In this document: one piece after another, positions 8,450 to 17,392 of the stretch | How the letters are laid out: each line of letters starts with the position of its first letter | Numbering within the stretch: the stretch's first letter is position 1 | From: Thermoplasmata archaeon | GTDB lineage: Archaea; Thermoplasmatota; Thermoplasmata; Thermoplasmatales; Thermoplasmataceae | Length of the DNA stretch: 36,792 bases | Assembly: GCA_021817455.1 (NCBI GenBank) | Contig: JAKAUW010000003.1 | Location: 1-36,792, forward strand | Direction of reading: 5' to 3' | Translations under genes and position numbers: made by a program | The notes under the pieces: model-generated | The model's database searches: none | Seen by the model: the letters and a program-made list of their open reading frames with translations, nothing else | What the model was told of the DNA's origin: nothing

Positions 8450-8773
8450 CTATTTTTCTACTGTGCCAACAGCAAGATCAACAACCTGCCTGGCTTTCTT
8501 GACTGAATCTTCAGCAGATTCTCCCCTGCTGAGGAACAGCTTCTCAATTTTCCTCATGGCACGCTGCTTTCTCCAGGTGCCTCTTTCATGTGCCGCAAGC
8601 ACAATGTATTCTGCTACTTCCCTGTCAACACTAATACCGAATCTCTCTCTAATCTTGATTTGCCAGACAGGGACAAGTACCGAAGGTATTTCCCTGAGAT
8701 TGTTACCTGCTCTCTTTTCCTCGATTAACCTGTTAAGGTTACCTGTTTTCTTGAATCGAGAAGGTCCACTCAT
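8450..8773 (-). CDS. Small basic helical protein coupled to the METTL5-like methylase
   Basis: 107 residues, rich in Arg/Lys and predicted helices, without Cys, membrane segment or a motif I recognise. A central stretch (PVWQIKIRERFG, about 50-61) and a following Arg-rich helix (RGTWRKQRAMRKIEKLF) suggest nucleic-acid contact. The stop touches the methylase start with no spacer, so cotranslation is likely, and a cofactor role comparable to an activating partner subunit is possible. That is inference; no homology to TRMT112 is visible. The start is an ATG about 30 nt after an A+T-rich TATA-like stretch. Confidence 0.7.
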   Translation of the reverse strand: MSGPSRFKKTGNLNRLIEEKRAGNNLREIPSVLVPVWQIKIRERFGISVDREVAEYIVLAAHERGTWRKQRAMRKIEKLFLSRGESAEDSVKKARQVVDLAVGTVEK

Positions 8774-8891
8774 TAGTCAAAGAATGTCTGAATTGTAATA
8801 AAGCTTTTCACTGGAAACCATAAAGATATGTTATCATTGATCTTAAAAATACAGTAAAAAATAGGTTTAGGGGGTTCCTAAGTTCCCCGCT

Positions 8892-9803
8892 TCAGTATAG
8901 AACGGTGCTGAGTATTCCCTTTGCGGTGTGGAGCCTGTTTTCTGCCTCGTCAAAGACGACGCTGTGCAAGCTCTCCATAACATCTGCAGTTACTTCAAGG
9001 CCCCTATGCGCAGGGAGGCAGTGCAGGAACAGGAAATCCTTGCTTGCATGCGAAACAAGTTCATTGTTTACCTGATATTTCCGGAATAATTTCTCCTTCT
9101 GCTCCTTCTCCTTTTCCTCACCCATGGATACCCATACATCAGTGTATATGACATCTGCAGATTCAACAGCCTTCACAGGGTTTTCCAGGATCTCTATATG
9201 GCTGCCTGTGTCCTTAGCAATCTGTTCAGCGATTTCTAGAATGTCCTTATTCGGCTCGTGGCCTTTTGGGCATCCCACAGATATATCTGAACCTAGGAGG
9301 ACTGTACCTAAAATCAGGGAGTTGGCAACGTTGTTTCCGTCCCCGACATAGCTCACTTTCAGGTTGTTTACCCTGCCCTTCCTTTCTTTCACGGTCATGA
9401 AGTCGGCAACTATCTGGACCGGATGTTCAAGGTCGTCGAGTGCATTGATGACAGGGACAGATGCATTCTTAGCCAGTTCTAGCACATTTTCGTGTTTGAA
9501 AGCCCTGTATGAAATAACGTCAACGAACCTTGACAGGACTTTGGCTGTATCTGCTATTGTTTCGCCACGTCCTATCTGCATGTCGTTTGGATTGAGATAA
9601 ATGGCATGCCCGCCAAGCTGTGTCATTGCTGTTTCCAGCGATACCCTAGTTCTTGTGCTTGGCTTTTCAAAGATCATTCCAAGAACATGGTTAGTAAATT
9701 GTGGAAACTGCTCATACCTCTGCCTTTTAAGTTTGATGGAAAGATCTATGATGTCTTCCAGGTCTCCGGCCATATCCATAACTGAAATTATGTCTCTCTT
9801 CAT
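8892..9803 (-). CDS. argF: Ornithine carbamoyltransferase
   Basis: It transfers the carbamoyl group from carbamoyl phosphate to ornithine, giving citrulline. Motifs are the carbamoyl-phosphate loop STRTR (about 49-53), the HPxQ box as HPVQ (about 127-130, where most family members have HPCQ), the ornithine-side VWVSMGEE (about 223-230), and HCLPAHRG (about 261-268) with the active Cys. The 303-residue length is normal. No other arginine gene is in view. It lies 4 nt after sucD in the same direction, so it is probably expressed with succinyl-CoA synthetase. Confidence 0.95.
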   Translation of the reverse strand: MKRDIISVMDMAGDLEDIIDLSIKLKRQRYEQFPQFTNHVLGMIFEKPSTRTRVSLETAMTQLGGHAIYLNPNDMQIGRGETIADTAKVLSRFVDVISYRAFKHENVLELAKNASVPVINALDDLEHPVQIVADFMTVKERKGRVNNLKVSYVGDGNNVANSLILGTVLLGSDISVGCPKGHEPNKDILEIAEQIAKDTGSHIEILENPVKAVESADVIYTDVWVSMGEEKEKEQKEKLFRKYQVNNELVSHASKDFLFLHCLPAHRGLEVTADVMESLHSVVFDEAENRLHTAKGILSTVLY

Positions 9804-9807
9804 ACAA

Positions 9808-10665
9808 TCACTTCAGCAGACCGGGAACATCATCAGGGAATTCCGCGACCTTTACTCCTGCTTCCTCAAATGCTTTTATCTTCGACTCAGCTGTTCCTAC
9901 GCCTTTTTCAATGATTGCACCTGCATGCCCCATTCTCTTGCCTGGAGGAGCACTTCTTCCTGTTATGTATGCCACGACTTTCTTCTTCACGTGTTCCCTG
10001 ATGTATTTTGCCGCAAGTTCCTCGTTGTTTCCGCCGATTTCGCCCACCAGCACAATCCTCTTGGTCCTCTCATCCGCCTCGAATAGCTTCAGCACATCAA
10101 TGTATGTGAGACCAACAACAGGGTCTCCGCCTAGCCCAATAACAGCACTCTCACCAAGGCCGCTTCTGGTAATGTGGTCCACTATCTCATAAGTTAGAGT
10201 TCCGCTTCTCGAGGCTACCGCTACGTCTCCCTGCCTGAATATCTGGTTAGGCATGATTCCAATCTTGCATTCTCCCGGCACCGTGATTCCTGGACCGTTG
10301 GGGCCCATCACTGTTATACCTCTGAGTTTAGCTTCATGCACTATTTCCATTGAGTCATGGAAGGGAACTTTTTCGGTGAGAACATAAATGATCTTTATCC
10401 CGTTGTCAATTGCCTCAAAAGCCGCATCTTTAACGAAGGGAGCAGCTACAGAAATCATTGTTGCGTCCGGCTCAAATGCCATTGCTTCTGATACACTGTC
10501 CACAACAGGCACCTGGTCCTGGAATTTTGTGCCTCCCTTCCCGGGAGATGTCCCTGCAACAATCCGTGTGCCGAACTTCAGCATTTCACCAGCGTGGAAT
10601 GATCCCTGGTGACCGGTAATTCCCTGTACTATCACTTTCGTGTTCTTGTTAACTAATACTGTCAC
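9808..10665 (-). CDS. sucD: Succinyl-CoA synthetase (ligase) alpha subunit
   Basis: With SucC it interconverts succinyl-CoA and succinate with formation of ATP or GTP. The CoA-binding N-terminal Rossmann domain is visible (QGITGHQGSFH, about 14-24), and the phosphorylated active-site His lies in MGHAGAI (His about 247). The 285-residue length fits. The start is a GTG overlapping the sucC stop (GTGA), with an AGGTGA ribosome site about eight bases upstream. Confidence 0.96.
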   Translation of the reverse strand: MTVLVNKNTKVIVQGITGHQGSFHAGEMLKFGTRIVAGTSPGKGGTKFQDQVPVVDSVSEAMAFEPDATMISVAAPFVKDAAFEAIDNGIKIIYVLTEKVPFHDSMEIVHEAKLRGITVMGPNGPGITVPGECKIGIMPNQIFRQGDVAVASRSGTLTYEIVDHITRSGLGESAVIGLGGDPVVGLTYIDVLKLFEADERTKRIVLVGEIGGNNEELAAKYIREHVKKKVVAYITGRSAPPGKRMGHAGAIIEKGVGTAESKIKAFEEAGVKVAEFPDDVPGLLK

Positions 10666-11771
10666 TGTGCTTCACCTGCCACTTTAACAACCATCTTAAT
10701 TGCCTCCATCATTGTTGGGAAAGATTCGATGCCTGCATCTTTGAGGATCTTCCGACCTTCTTCCTCATGGACCCCGCTGAGCCTCACTACGATGGGTTTT
10801 TTGATGTTGAATCTCTTTTTTGCCTCTACAATACCATTTGCAACAGTGTCGCCTTTTGTTACTCCACCGAAAATGTTTACAAGGATTGCCTTGGGGTTAG
10901 CCTTGAGAACCAGATCGAATGCCTGGGCAACTATTTCAACATTGTCCGTACCTCCGAGATCAAGGAAGTTTCTAGGCTTTCCCTTGTGTAGTGTAAGTGC
11001 ATCTAAGGTTGCCATAGTGAGACCAGCACCGTTTGCTATGACACCTATATTGCCGTCAAGTTCCACGAACGCATACCCTTTAGATTGTGCCTCGAGTTCA
11101 AGAGGCGTCTTTTCTGGGTCGGTAATATTGATATCCTTGTGCCTGAAGAAGGAGTCACTGTCCATTACAACCTTTGCATCTGCGGCTATAAACTGCCCTT
11201 CCACAGTTTCCATTAGCGGGTTTATTTCAACCAGTTCGCAATCCTCTTCTGAGAAGACACTGTAAAGCTTGCCGAGTATATCCCTGAACTGGGCTGACTG
11301 GTTCTTATCTAGCTTCATAAATTTAGCTGCTTCCCTGCCAATGAAATCCGAGTAACCTAGGAGCGGATCAATCTTTCTGGTGAAAATTTCAGAATGGGGG
11401 ACAGATTCTATCTCCACTCCGCCGGAGGCACTTGCAATTAGCATTGGTGACCTTTCGGATCTGTTAAGCGCGAAACTCACATAATATTCTTTTTTGATGT
11501 TGACCATGTCCTCAACCAGGAGTTTTGTGACCGTAAGGCCCCGAATCTTGGCTCCCAACAGCTCCTCTGTTGAGGCTTTGAGGTCAGCCTGGCTTTTTGC
11601 AAATTTAATGCCACCGGACTTTCCTCTCCCGCCAAGCAAGATTTGTGATTTGACAACAACAGGTTTCTTGTATTCCCTAATATCAGCTGGTTTTTCTACT
11701 ACATACCCTTCAGGAACTGGTATTCCGTATTTCCTGAAAATCTCCTTTCCCATATATTCATAGAGATTCAA
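10662..11771 (-). CDS. sucC: Succinyl-CoA synthetase (ligase) beta subunit, TTG start
   Basis: This is the ATP-grasp nucleotide-binding subunit partner of SucD. The N-terminus MNLYEYMGKEIFRKYGIPVP matches the conserved opening of SucC proteins. Later, the pattern LVEINPL and the C-terminal GGVTKGDTVANGI and AILVNIFGG regions are typical. The start codon is TTG; an AGGTGA site five bases upstream and exact agreement with the family N-terminus support it. It leads a sucC-sucD-argF operon. Confidence 0.96.
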   Translation of the reverse strand: MNLYEYMGKEIFRKYGIPVPEGYVVEKPADIREYKKPVVVKSQILLGGRGKSGGIKFAKSQADLKASTEELLGAKIRGLTVTKLLVEDMVNIKKEYYVSFALNRSERSPMLIASASGGVEIESVPHSEIFTRKIDPLLGYSDFIGREAAKFMKLDKNQSAQFRDILGKLYSVFSEEDCELVEINPLMETVEGQFIAADAKVVMDSDSFFRHKDINITDPEKTPLELEAQSKGYAFVELDGNIGVIANGAGLTMATLDALTLHKGKPRNFLDLGGTDNVEIVAQAFDLVLKANPKAILVNIFGGVTKGDTVANGIVEAKKRFNIKKPIVVRLSGVHEEEGRKILKDAGIESFPTMMEAIKMVVKVAGEAQ

Positions 11772-11798
11772 ATAGTCACCTGCCTGCCATCGTTAGAA

Positions 11799-11808
11799 AT
11801 TAAATAAA
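11799..11808 (-). promoter_or_regulatory. TATA-like element upstream of sucC
   Basis: The minus strand reads GTTTATTTAA with its centre about 32 nt before the sucC TTG. That leaves a short leader that just holds the AGGTGA ribosome site. It is the only clear TATA candidate in the 260-nt gap up to the thermosome gene. Confidence 0.45.
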
Positions 11809-11855
11809 CTTGTTCTGGAGTTATCTCCTCACAGTCAACTAATCACGATTCGGCT

Positions 11856-12005
11856 ATGATGCAAGCACTTAGTGTAAATATAGCTGCAGAAAGCCTCTCT
11901 TCGCCCGCACCAATGTTCAAAAAAGCAAAATTCTTATCATCAATTTCTCGGGAAACTCTGGAAAGAGCATATCCCACAAAAAGAAAAGTTTGGGATGGAG
12001 ATTAA
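11856..12005 (+). CDS. Possible 49-residue protein in the sucC-thermosome gap
   Basis: The plus strand between sucC and the thermosome holds an uninterrupted 49-codon frame beginning ATG-ATG. Its composition looks protein-like, with a basic, helix-compatible second half (FKKAKFLSSISRETLERAYP and a KRK stretch). No ribosome site is visible, and the nearest TATA-like stretch (11799-11808, read the other way) lies about 50 nt upstream. A weak inverted repeat ATCCCA/TGGGAT (11971-11976, 11991-11996) overlaps its end. It could be chance; apart from this the gap holds nothing I can name. Confidence 0.25.
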   Translation: MMQALSVNIAAESLSSPAPMFKKAKFLSSISRETLERAYPTKRKVWDGD

Positions 12006-12031
12006 AATTTTAAATTATTATTCCAGGGTCC

Positions 12032-13669
12032 TCACATGGGTGGCATTCCACCCATGCCTCCCATTCCACCCATTCCGCCTGGAGCCTCTGATGCACTGGA
12101 CTTCCTGCTTGCAATGACGTCGTCGATCCTCAGGATCATTGTTGAAACTTCCACTGCACTTTCCAGTGCGTGCTTCTTTACCCTGAGGGGATCTACTACG
12201 CCAATCTTGGTCATGTCCCCAACATCATTTATCTCGAAATTGATTCCATACGTTGTGTTGCCCTTCTCGTGCTCAGCTTTCAGCTGGATAAGGGTATTGA
12301 TTGGATCCATTCCTGCATTTTCGGCAAGGGTTCTGGGTATGATTTCAAGTGCCTTTGCAAAGGCTTCTATTGCGAGTTGCTCCCTTCCGCCAACTGTATT
12401 AGCGAAAGCCCTGATTTTCATTGCAAGCTCGGCCTCAATTGCTCCTCCGCCTGGAAGATACTTTCCATCTTCTTTTGTGAGTGCGACAACCCTTATTGCG
12501 TCATTGAGAGATCTTTCTATCTCAGAAATGACATGCTCAGTGCCTCCTCTGATAAGAAGGCTCACTGCCTTGGGGTTTGCTGCATCTGTCAGGAAGGTCA
12601 TTCTGTCATCGCTGATCTTCTTTTCCTCAACTCTGCCTGCTTTTCCAAGTGAGTCTTTGCTGAGATCGTCAAGATTCGTAACCAGCTTTGCACCTGTAGC
12701 CTTTACAAGTTTTTCCATATCGCTTTTCTTGACCCTTCTGACGGCGTATATGCCTTCCTTGGCAAGATAGTGCTGTGCAATGTCATCTATACCTTTCTGG
12801 CAGAGGACGACATTTGCGCCGCTCTTCTTGATCTTCTCAACCATTCTCTTAAATGTATCAGATTCCTGGTTCAGGAAGTCCTGTATCTTTGTGGGGTCGG
12901 AAATCTGGACCTTGGCCTCTATCTCAGTCTTCTTGATTTCAAGGGCTGAGTCAATGAGCGCTATCTTTGCATCCTTGACGACTGACGGCATTTTGGCATG
13001 AACTTTTTCCTTGTCGATTACAAGACCATTTATGAATTGCGTGTCAGAGACGCTTCCGCCGCTCTTCTTGTCAACCTTAATGTTGGCAGTGTCCACAACA
13101 ACTCTTCCGTTCCTGTCTTCAGCAACAGCATCCACTGCCTTAACAACAAGTTCAGAAAGGAAGTCGCTTGACAAGCTTGTATTCTTTCCAGAAAGTGCAG
13201 TCATCGCGATTTTTTTCAGGGTTTTGTCATCGGTTGCTTTCAACGCGATCTTTTCCATTTGGGTCTTTGCTTCATTCACGGCAAGTCTGTATCCGTTTGT
13301 GATTACTGTTGAATGAACGCCCTGTTCAAGCAGTGTTTCTGCCTGCTTTAGCAGTTCTCCTGCCATAATGACGGCAGATGTGGTTCCATCTCCAACTGCA
13401 GTGTCCTGGGACTTTGCGACCTCAACGATCATCTTTGCTGTTGGATGCTCAACATCCATTTCCTTGAGTATAGTGGCACCATCATTGGAAATGATAATAT
13501 CTCCAATAGAGTCGACCAGCATCTTGTCCATGCCCTTAGGTCCGAGTGTAGTCCTAATGGCATCTGCGATGGTCTTGGCTGCCTCTATGTTGTTCTTCTG
13601 GGCATTTTTTCCCTGCTCCCGGGAAGTGCCTTCTTTCAGCACTAATATCGGCATGTTTCCTGATAACAT
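12032..13669 (-). CDS. Thermosome subunit (group II chaperonin)
   Basis: 545 residues, an ATP-driven protein-folding ring subunit. The opening ([21 protein letters not shown]) is family-typical, followed by the nucleotide-binding [10 protein letters not shown] and GDGTTSAV (about 93-99) and a C-terminal GGM repeat tail. The ATG at 13669 is preceded by a GAGGTG ribosome site nine bases upstream; a second in-frame ATG at 13654 also has an AGGA upstream, so two starts are possible. The thermosome usually has a second paralogous subunit elsewhere in the genome. Confidence 0.96.
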   Translation of the reverse strand: MLSGNMPILVLKEGTSREQGKNAQKNNIEAAKTIADAIRTTLGPKGMDKMLVDSIGDIIISNDGATILKEMDVEHPTAKMIVEVAKSQDTAVGDGTTSAVIMAGELLKQAETLLEQGVHSTVITNGYRLAVNEAKTQMEKIALKATDDKTLKKIAMTALSGKNTSLSSDFLSELVVKAVDAVAEDRNGRVVVDTANIKVDKKSGGSVSDTQFINGLVIDKEKVHAKMPSVVKDAKIALIDSALEIKKTEIEAKVQISDPTKIQDFLNQESDTFKRMVEKIKKSGANVVLCQKGIDDIAQHYLAKEGIYAVRRVKKSDMEKLVKATGAKLVTNLDDLSKDSLGKAGRVEEKKISDDRMTFLTDAANPKAVSLLIRGGTEHVISEIERSLNDAIRVVALTKEDGKYLPGGGAIEAELAMKIRAFANTVGGREQLAIEAFAKALEIIPRTLAENAGMDPINTLIQLKAEHEKGNTTYGINFEINDVGDMTKIGVVDPLRVKKHALESAVEVSTMILRIDDVIASRKSSASEAPGGMGGMGGMGGMPPM

Positions 13670-13707
13670 TTAGAGTTGCACCTCGAGTTGTCAGATGAAT
13701 ATGTTCT

Positions 13708-13718
13708 TCAATATAAAC
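13708..13718 (-). promoter_or_regulatory. TATA-like promoter of the thermosome gene
   Basis: The minus strand reads GTTTATATTGA, about 44 nt before the first ATG, with room for a short leader carrying the GAGGTG ribosome site. An A-rich stretch (AAAAA) just upstream could be the BRE. The site is isolated in the 100-nt gap to the thyX-like gene. Confidence 0.5.
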
Positions 13719-13772
13719 TTTTTGAGAAGACCCCCATAAAGAAATCGGCTAAAATAAGGCAGTTTTAATAGA

Positions 13773-15353
13773 TTAAAGGTTACTGCCTGAATTTAGGCGC
13801 CTAAGCTTCTGTTCCTTACTCTGCTCCGACTTAAGGCGGCCAAGCGAGTATTCATCCTGGTCGACGAATTTCATTAGCGGAGCAAGTGAAGGATTGGCTT
13901 TCTTGATTTCACTGTACATTTCAATGGCTATTTTCCGTAGGTCAGGGTGGGCCTGCGGAGTTGACCTCAGTTCACAGAAGAAGACCGCTTCCCTTAGGTT
14001 AAGAAATGCAGAGACCGGATATCTGTAAGCGTAAGGTATAGCGTACTGCGCGACCTGCCGTGAGCTGTGTTGTAGAATTTTTCTGTATACTTCTGAAGCC
14101 TGTGTCATCAGTGAACTGTACTCATCCCGAAGGCTAGTTTCCTCAAACAATGGGGGCATATCAAATCCGTACCTGTCAGAAAGTGGCTGCCTGTTTATGC
14201 TTATGAACCTGTGCCTCTGGAGGTCCCTGAATGCACCATAGTTCGTGGTTATCTGGAACAGGTATGATACGGATTCAAATGCCCGGTGAAGCTTGTGCCT
14301 TCGGTTGTTCCTCATGGCTGCCATTTTCTTAATGACATGTTCGAGTTCGTTCCGGCTCTTTGAGGACATTGCATTGTAAGAGGTTACGAGATCTGTTTCC
14401 CCGGTTGTGAATGCATAAATGGAAATGGCCCTCTTCAATGCCTTCTGGTCTTCATCGTACTGCAGCAGTTCTACTTCAGGTAGCTTTCTGGTTTCCTGCT
14501 CAGGAAGTTTCACGGGAATTGACGAGATATCTTTACTGTACTGTATGAGTTCAAGCCCATGTTTTGATACCGCTGAGTCAATGAGTTCAGGGAGCTCTTT
14601 TTCGAGCTCCCGGTACATGGAATCTGCAACGGAAAGAGCCTCGGGGATTCCGGTGGACCTGAGTTTCTGGACCAGGTGGATGTATGATCTGCCGTTTCCA
14701 GATATTCCAAGATTCGTGAGAGTGGAGGCGGGAAGAAGGAACCTCAGATCATCTAGGGCTCTAGCCCTCACTGAGCTTGTATATGATTTTTCTGCTGCTT
14801 TTTTCTCCTCTCCGGCAAAATCTTCAATGTGCCTTAGCCCATGGCCATTCTCACTGTACAAGATGGAATCGATGGGGTACCTCTCCCTAAAGAATTTCAA
14901 TGCAGGTTCATAGCTCCGGACATAGAAATCGAAAAGGGAATCGCATAGAGAAATGTAATCATCGGCACAGTTCAATGGAATTCCAGCTTTATCTGAATCA
15001 AGGTAAAGATATTTCCCGGAGATTTTCTTGTCGTAGCGAACATACCGGGAGGATTTTTCCAGGTAAGAAAGACCGACTCTCAGATCTTCAATGGCCTTGG
15101 TCAGGACGTTGCTGATGTTCTGGGCAGCCATCTGAGCAGTGACCAGTTCTGAAATTGATTCGTCACCGTATTCCAGGAACACTCTCTTGTAGAAGTCACT
15201 CCCTCTGAATGGATTTCCCTCGAATTCCTTCCTGTATACCTCCCTGATATCAAGGCTGGCTGCCCTGCTGTATCTGGAGAGAAGTGCTCCACGGTCAATC
15301 ATTCTATCAAGCTTTACAAGGAAAATGTCTTGGTCCTGATTGGAGAAATCCAT
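13773..15353 (-). CDS. Two-domain ThyX-like flavin-dependent thymidylate synthase
   Basis: 526 residues, about twice the size of ordinary ThyX, made of two ThyX-like halves. The first half has GDESISE (about 63-69) and SYLEKSSRYVRY (about 96-107), matching the tail of the ThyX signature RHRxxSxNExSxRY, but the RHR is replaced by LRV. The second half has RHRFISINRQPLSDRY (about 380-395), which keeps RHR but carries two extra residues before SxRY. ThyX makes dTMP from dUMP with FAD and methylene-tetrahydrofolate, with active sites at subunit interfaces. Activity is plausible but not certain. A TTTTAAAT stretch lies about 20 nt before the ATG, suggesting its own promoter. Confidence 0.85.
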   Translation of the reverse strand: MDFSNQDQDIFLVKLDRMIDRGALLSRYSRAASLDIREVYRKEFEGNPFRGSDFYKRVFLEYGDESISELVTAQMAAQNISNVLTKAIEDLRVGLSYLEKSSRYVRYDKKISGKYLYLDSDKAGIPLNCADDYISLCDSLFDFYVRSYEPALKFFRERYPIDSILYSENGHGLRHIEDFAGEEKKAAEKSYTSSVRARALDDLRFLLPASTLTNLGISGNGRSYIHLVQKLRSTGIPEALSVADSMYRELEKELPELIDSAVSKHGLELIQYSKDISSIPVKLPEQETRKLPEVELLQYDEDQKALKRAISIYAFTTGETDLVTSYNAMSSKSRNELEHVIKKMAAMRNNRRHKLHRAFESVSYLFQITTNYGAFRDLQRHRFISINRQPLSDRYGFDMPPLFEETSLRDEYSSLMTQASEVYRKILQHSSRQVAQYAIPYAYRYPVSAFLNLREAVFFCELRSTPQAHPDLRKIAIEMYSEIKKANPSLAPLMKFVDQDEYSLGRLKSEQSKEQKLRRLNSGSNL

Positions 15354-15391
15354 ATTAAAAAAGGATTTAAAATTGGAAAAAAATGTTTGCT

Positions 15392-15883
15392 TTATTCCTT
15401 GACAGGAACAAAATAAACATCTGTGGGGTTTATTCTCAGGTTTCTCCTGAACTTGGCTCTTACCTTCATGCCAATTTTCAGGTCTTCCAGTTCTGCACCG
15501 ATAAGCCTGGCCATGAACAGGGAGTTCACACCCTCAAATTCAACCATTATGAGATTGAACGGCGTTTCAGGCAGGAATTCTTCGCTTCCAAAAAAGCAGG
15601 TTGTGAATGTGTGCACCCTCCCCTCGTTCGGAAGCTGGTACCACTCAGTTTCAGCACCGCACATCATGCAGTGACCCCTTGGTGTCCCATAGGTGTAGCC
15701 GCACTTCTTGCACTTGCTGCCCATAAGCTTCTTCTTTCCGAGTGCCCTGAAGAATTCAGAATCCTGCGCATAGCTGTGTATATAATCTATCTCATAGTGG
15801 GACTTGACTATCAACGGGTCAAAATTGTAGACCTCTGTCCCCTTTTGAGTTTCTTCCATTTTTGCCGATGGATTTATGGTCAT
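15392..15883 (-). CDS. DUF35 zinc-ribbon/OB-fold partner of the thiolase-like protein
   Basis: 163 residues with an N-terminal helical arm, a rubredoxin-like zinc ribbon (CKKC at about 58-61, CMMC at about 72-75) and a C-terminal OB-fold. This is the DUF35 architecture that binds thiolase-fold enzymes and forms part of the CoA pocket. The start overlaps the stop of the thiolase gene by four bases, so the pair is translated together. In archaea such proteins bridge thiolase and HMG-CoA synthase; in actinobacteria they pair with SCP2-thiolase-type aldolases. No HMG-CoA synthase gene is present in this window. Confidence 0.92.
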   Translation of the reverse strand: MTINPSAKMEETQKGTEVYNFDPLIVKSHYEIDYIHSYAQDSEFFRALGKKKLMGSKCKKCGYTYGTPRGHCMMCGAETEWYQLPNEGRVHTFTTCFFGSEEFLPETPFNLIMVEFEGVNSLFMARLIGAELEDLKIGMKVRAKFRRNLRINPTDVYFVPVKE

Positions 15884-17142
15884 TTTACCGCCTCCATGAT
15901 TGTAGCAGTTACATAGGTCCCTGTGCCTGCATGGCTGTGTATAAGCCCCCTCTTGGCATTCGGCACCTGAAGGGCATCATCCTTGAAGTGCTTCTTTATT
16001 GAATGCTGGAGTTGCCAGAACATAAATACGCCCTGCATTATTCCTGTGGCGCCAACTGGATGGCCTGATGCCAGGAGTCCCCCTGATGGGTTAACAGCAA
16101 CCTTACCCTTGATATCAGCCTTGCCTTCTTCCACGAATGAGCCACCCTCCCCATATTTGCAGAGGCCCAGGTCTTCGTATGTCTGGATCTCAGATGAAGT
16201 GTATGCATCGTGGAGCTCTATCACATCTAGCTCTTCAAGGGGATCTGTAATGCCTGCACCTTGGTATGCTTCTATGGCTGCTGTCCTTCCTGCCCTGAAG
16301 GAGTGTACACCCGGGTACTGCAATTTCTTGTAATCCGATTCCTTCTCATTAGGCAGCAATGGTACCTTTCCGAACGGCCTGTCTGATAGCCTCATGGTGT
16401 CAGTCCCAGAGCCAATGCTTTTTATCAGCACGGGATTGTCGCATAGCTCGAATGCCTTCTCCTCTGAGGCGAGAATTGCCACAGCTGCACCATCCGACAT
16501 CGTGCATACATCAAGCCTTGTCAGGGGGTACGCAACCATTGGTGCATTTCTTACATCCTTTACTGTCAGTTTCATGGGGCTTTGCGCATAAGGGTTGTGC
16601 AGTGCATTCCCATGATTCTTTATTGAAACTTTGGCCAACTGTTCTACTGTGGTTCCATATTCATGCATGTGCCTTACAGCCATCATTGCGTAGTAACCTG
16701 TGTAGAAGCCCCCAACCGGATAATCAAAGTTAGTATCGCTGGCAAGTGCAATGAACTCATTGCCTTTCCATGTATTCACGTGGGACATTGATTCAAAGCC
16801 GTAGACGGCACAGACGTCCATCCTTCCCGAAGCTACCTCTTCGTAACCTGTCTGGAAGGCTAAACCCCCCGTGGCTCCTCCACCCTCTACCCTCTTGCTT
16901 GGCTTAGGTGTAAGGCCCAGATAATCATGAACCATGATTCCTGACATCAGTTGCCTCTGGAAGTGATCAGAAAAGTATGAGGCAACTGATCCATCAAAAT
17001 CGGCAAGTGATATTTTGGCATCGTTCAAGGCATAATCGAATGCCTTCTTCACAAGAAGCCTGAAATCCATCTCTGGGTTGGCCTTCGCGAATTTCGTGAC
17101 TCCACCAGAAATCATGTAAACATTTCGTCCTTTATGTTTCAT
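15880..17142 (-). CDS. Thiolase-fold enzyme lacking both catalytic cysteines
   Basis: 420 residues of the SCP2/acetyl-CoA acetyltransferase fold. The usual nucleophile motif (C-A-S/T-G) reads RVEGGGATGG (about 84-93), so Gly replaces the Cys. The C-terminal Cys-x-Gly region reads SHAGTGT. The GHPVGATG loop (about 361-368) and an ELHDAYTSSE motif (about 310-319) are kept. Without either cysteine, classical thiolysis or Claisen condensation through a Cys-acyl intermediate is unlikely. With its DUF35 partner it resembles SCP2-thiolase-like aldolases such as Ltp2-ChsH2. The substrate is unknown. Gene order is thiolase, DUF35, then thyX-like. Confidence 0.9.
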   Translation of the reverse strand: MKHKGRNVYMISGGVTKFAKANPEMDFRLLVKKAFDYALNDAKISLADFDGSVASYFSDHFQRQLMSGIMVHDYLGLTPKPSKRVEGGGATGGLAFQTGYEEVASGRMDVCAVYGFESMSHVNTWKGNEFIALASDTNFDYPVGGFYTGYYAMMAVRHMHEYGTTVEQLAKVSIKNHGNALHNPYAQSPMKLTVKDVRNAPMVAYPLTRLDVCTMSDGAAVAILASEEKAFELCDNPVLIKSIGSGTDTMRLSDRPFGKVPLLPNEKESDYKKLQYPGVHSFRAGRTAAIEAYQGAGITDPLEELDVIELHDAYTSSEIQTYEDLGLCKYGEGGSFVEEGKADIKGKVAVNPSGGLLASGHPVGATGIMQGVFMFWQLQHSIKKHFKDDALQVPNAKRGLIHSHAGTGTYVTATIMEAVK

Positions 17143-17392
17143 AAAACTCCATGCGTGATTATGCCATTTTTTATTAATTTTGCCAACGGAAAGTATTTCG
17201 CAATATAACGTGCAGGTTAGGTTTATGAACAGGTCTTATTATGCGATAGCATCCCAAATCAACCAGGCATTGTGTCTGGAATTGCATGGGTTTCATAAGA
17301 AATAATCAGAAGCAATTGATAGCAAAACTGATATAAGGGCAACTTTTGTATAAACCTTTTTAGGCAATTATGGTTTGGGGTTTCGCACAATC
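17143..17392. other. 250-nt intergenic region with divergent promoters
   Basis: This separates the thiolase gene (minus) from the SDR gene (plus). A TATA-like TGTATAAACC (17348-17357) lies about 40 nt before the ATG at 17393. A TTTTTTATTAA stretch (17168-17178) is a candidate promoter for the thiolase operon on the other strand. Nothing else in it is recognised. Confidence 0.45.

Noticed and set aside
12036-12770. Plus-strand 244-codon open frame with a Pro/Ile repeat at its start
   Set aside because: It is the complement of the thermosome gene; the repeat is the antisense of the GGM tail.
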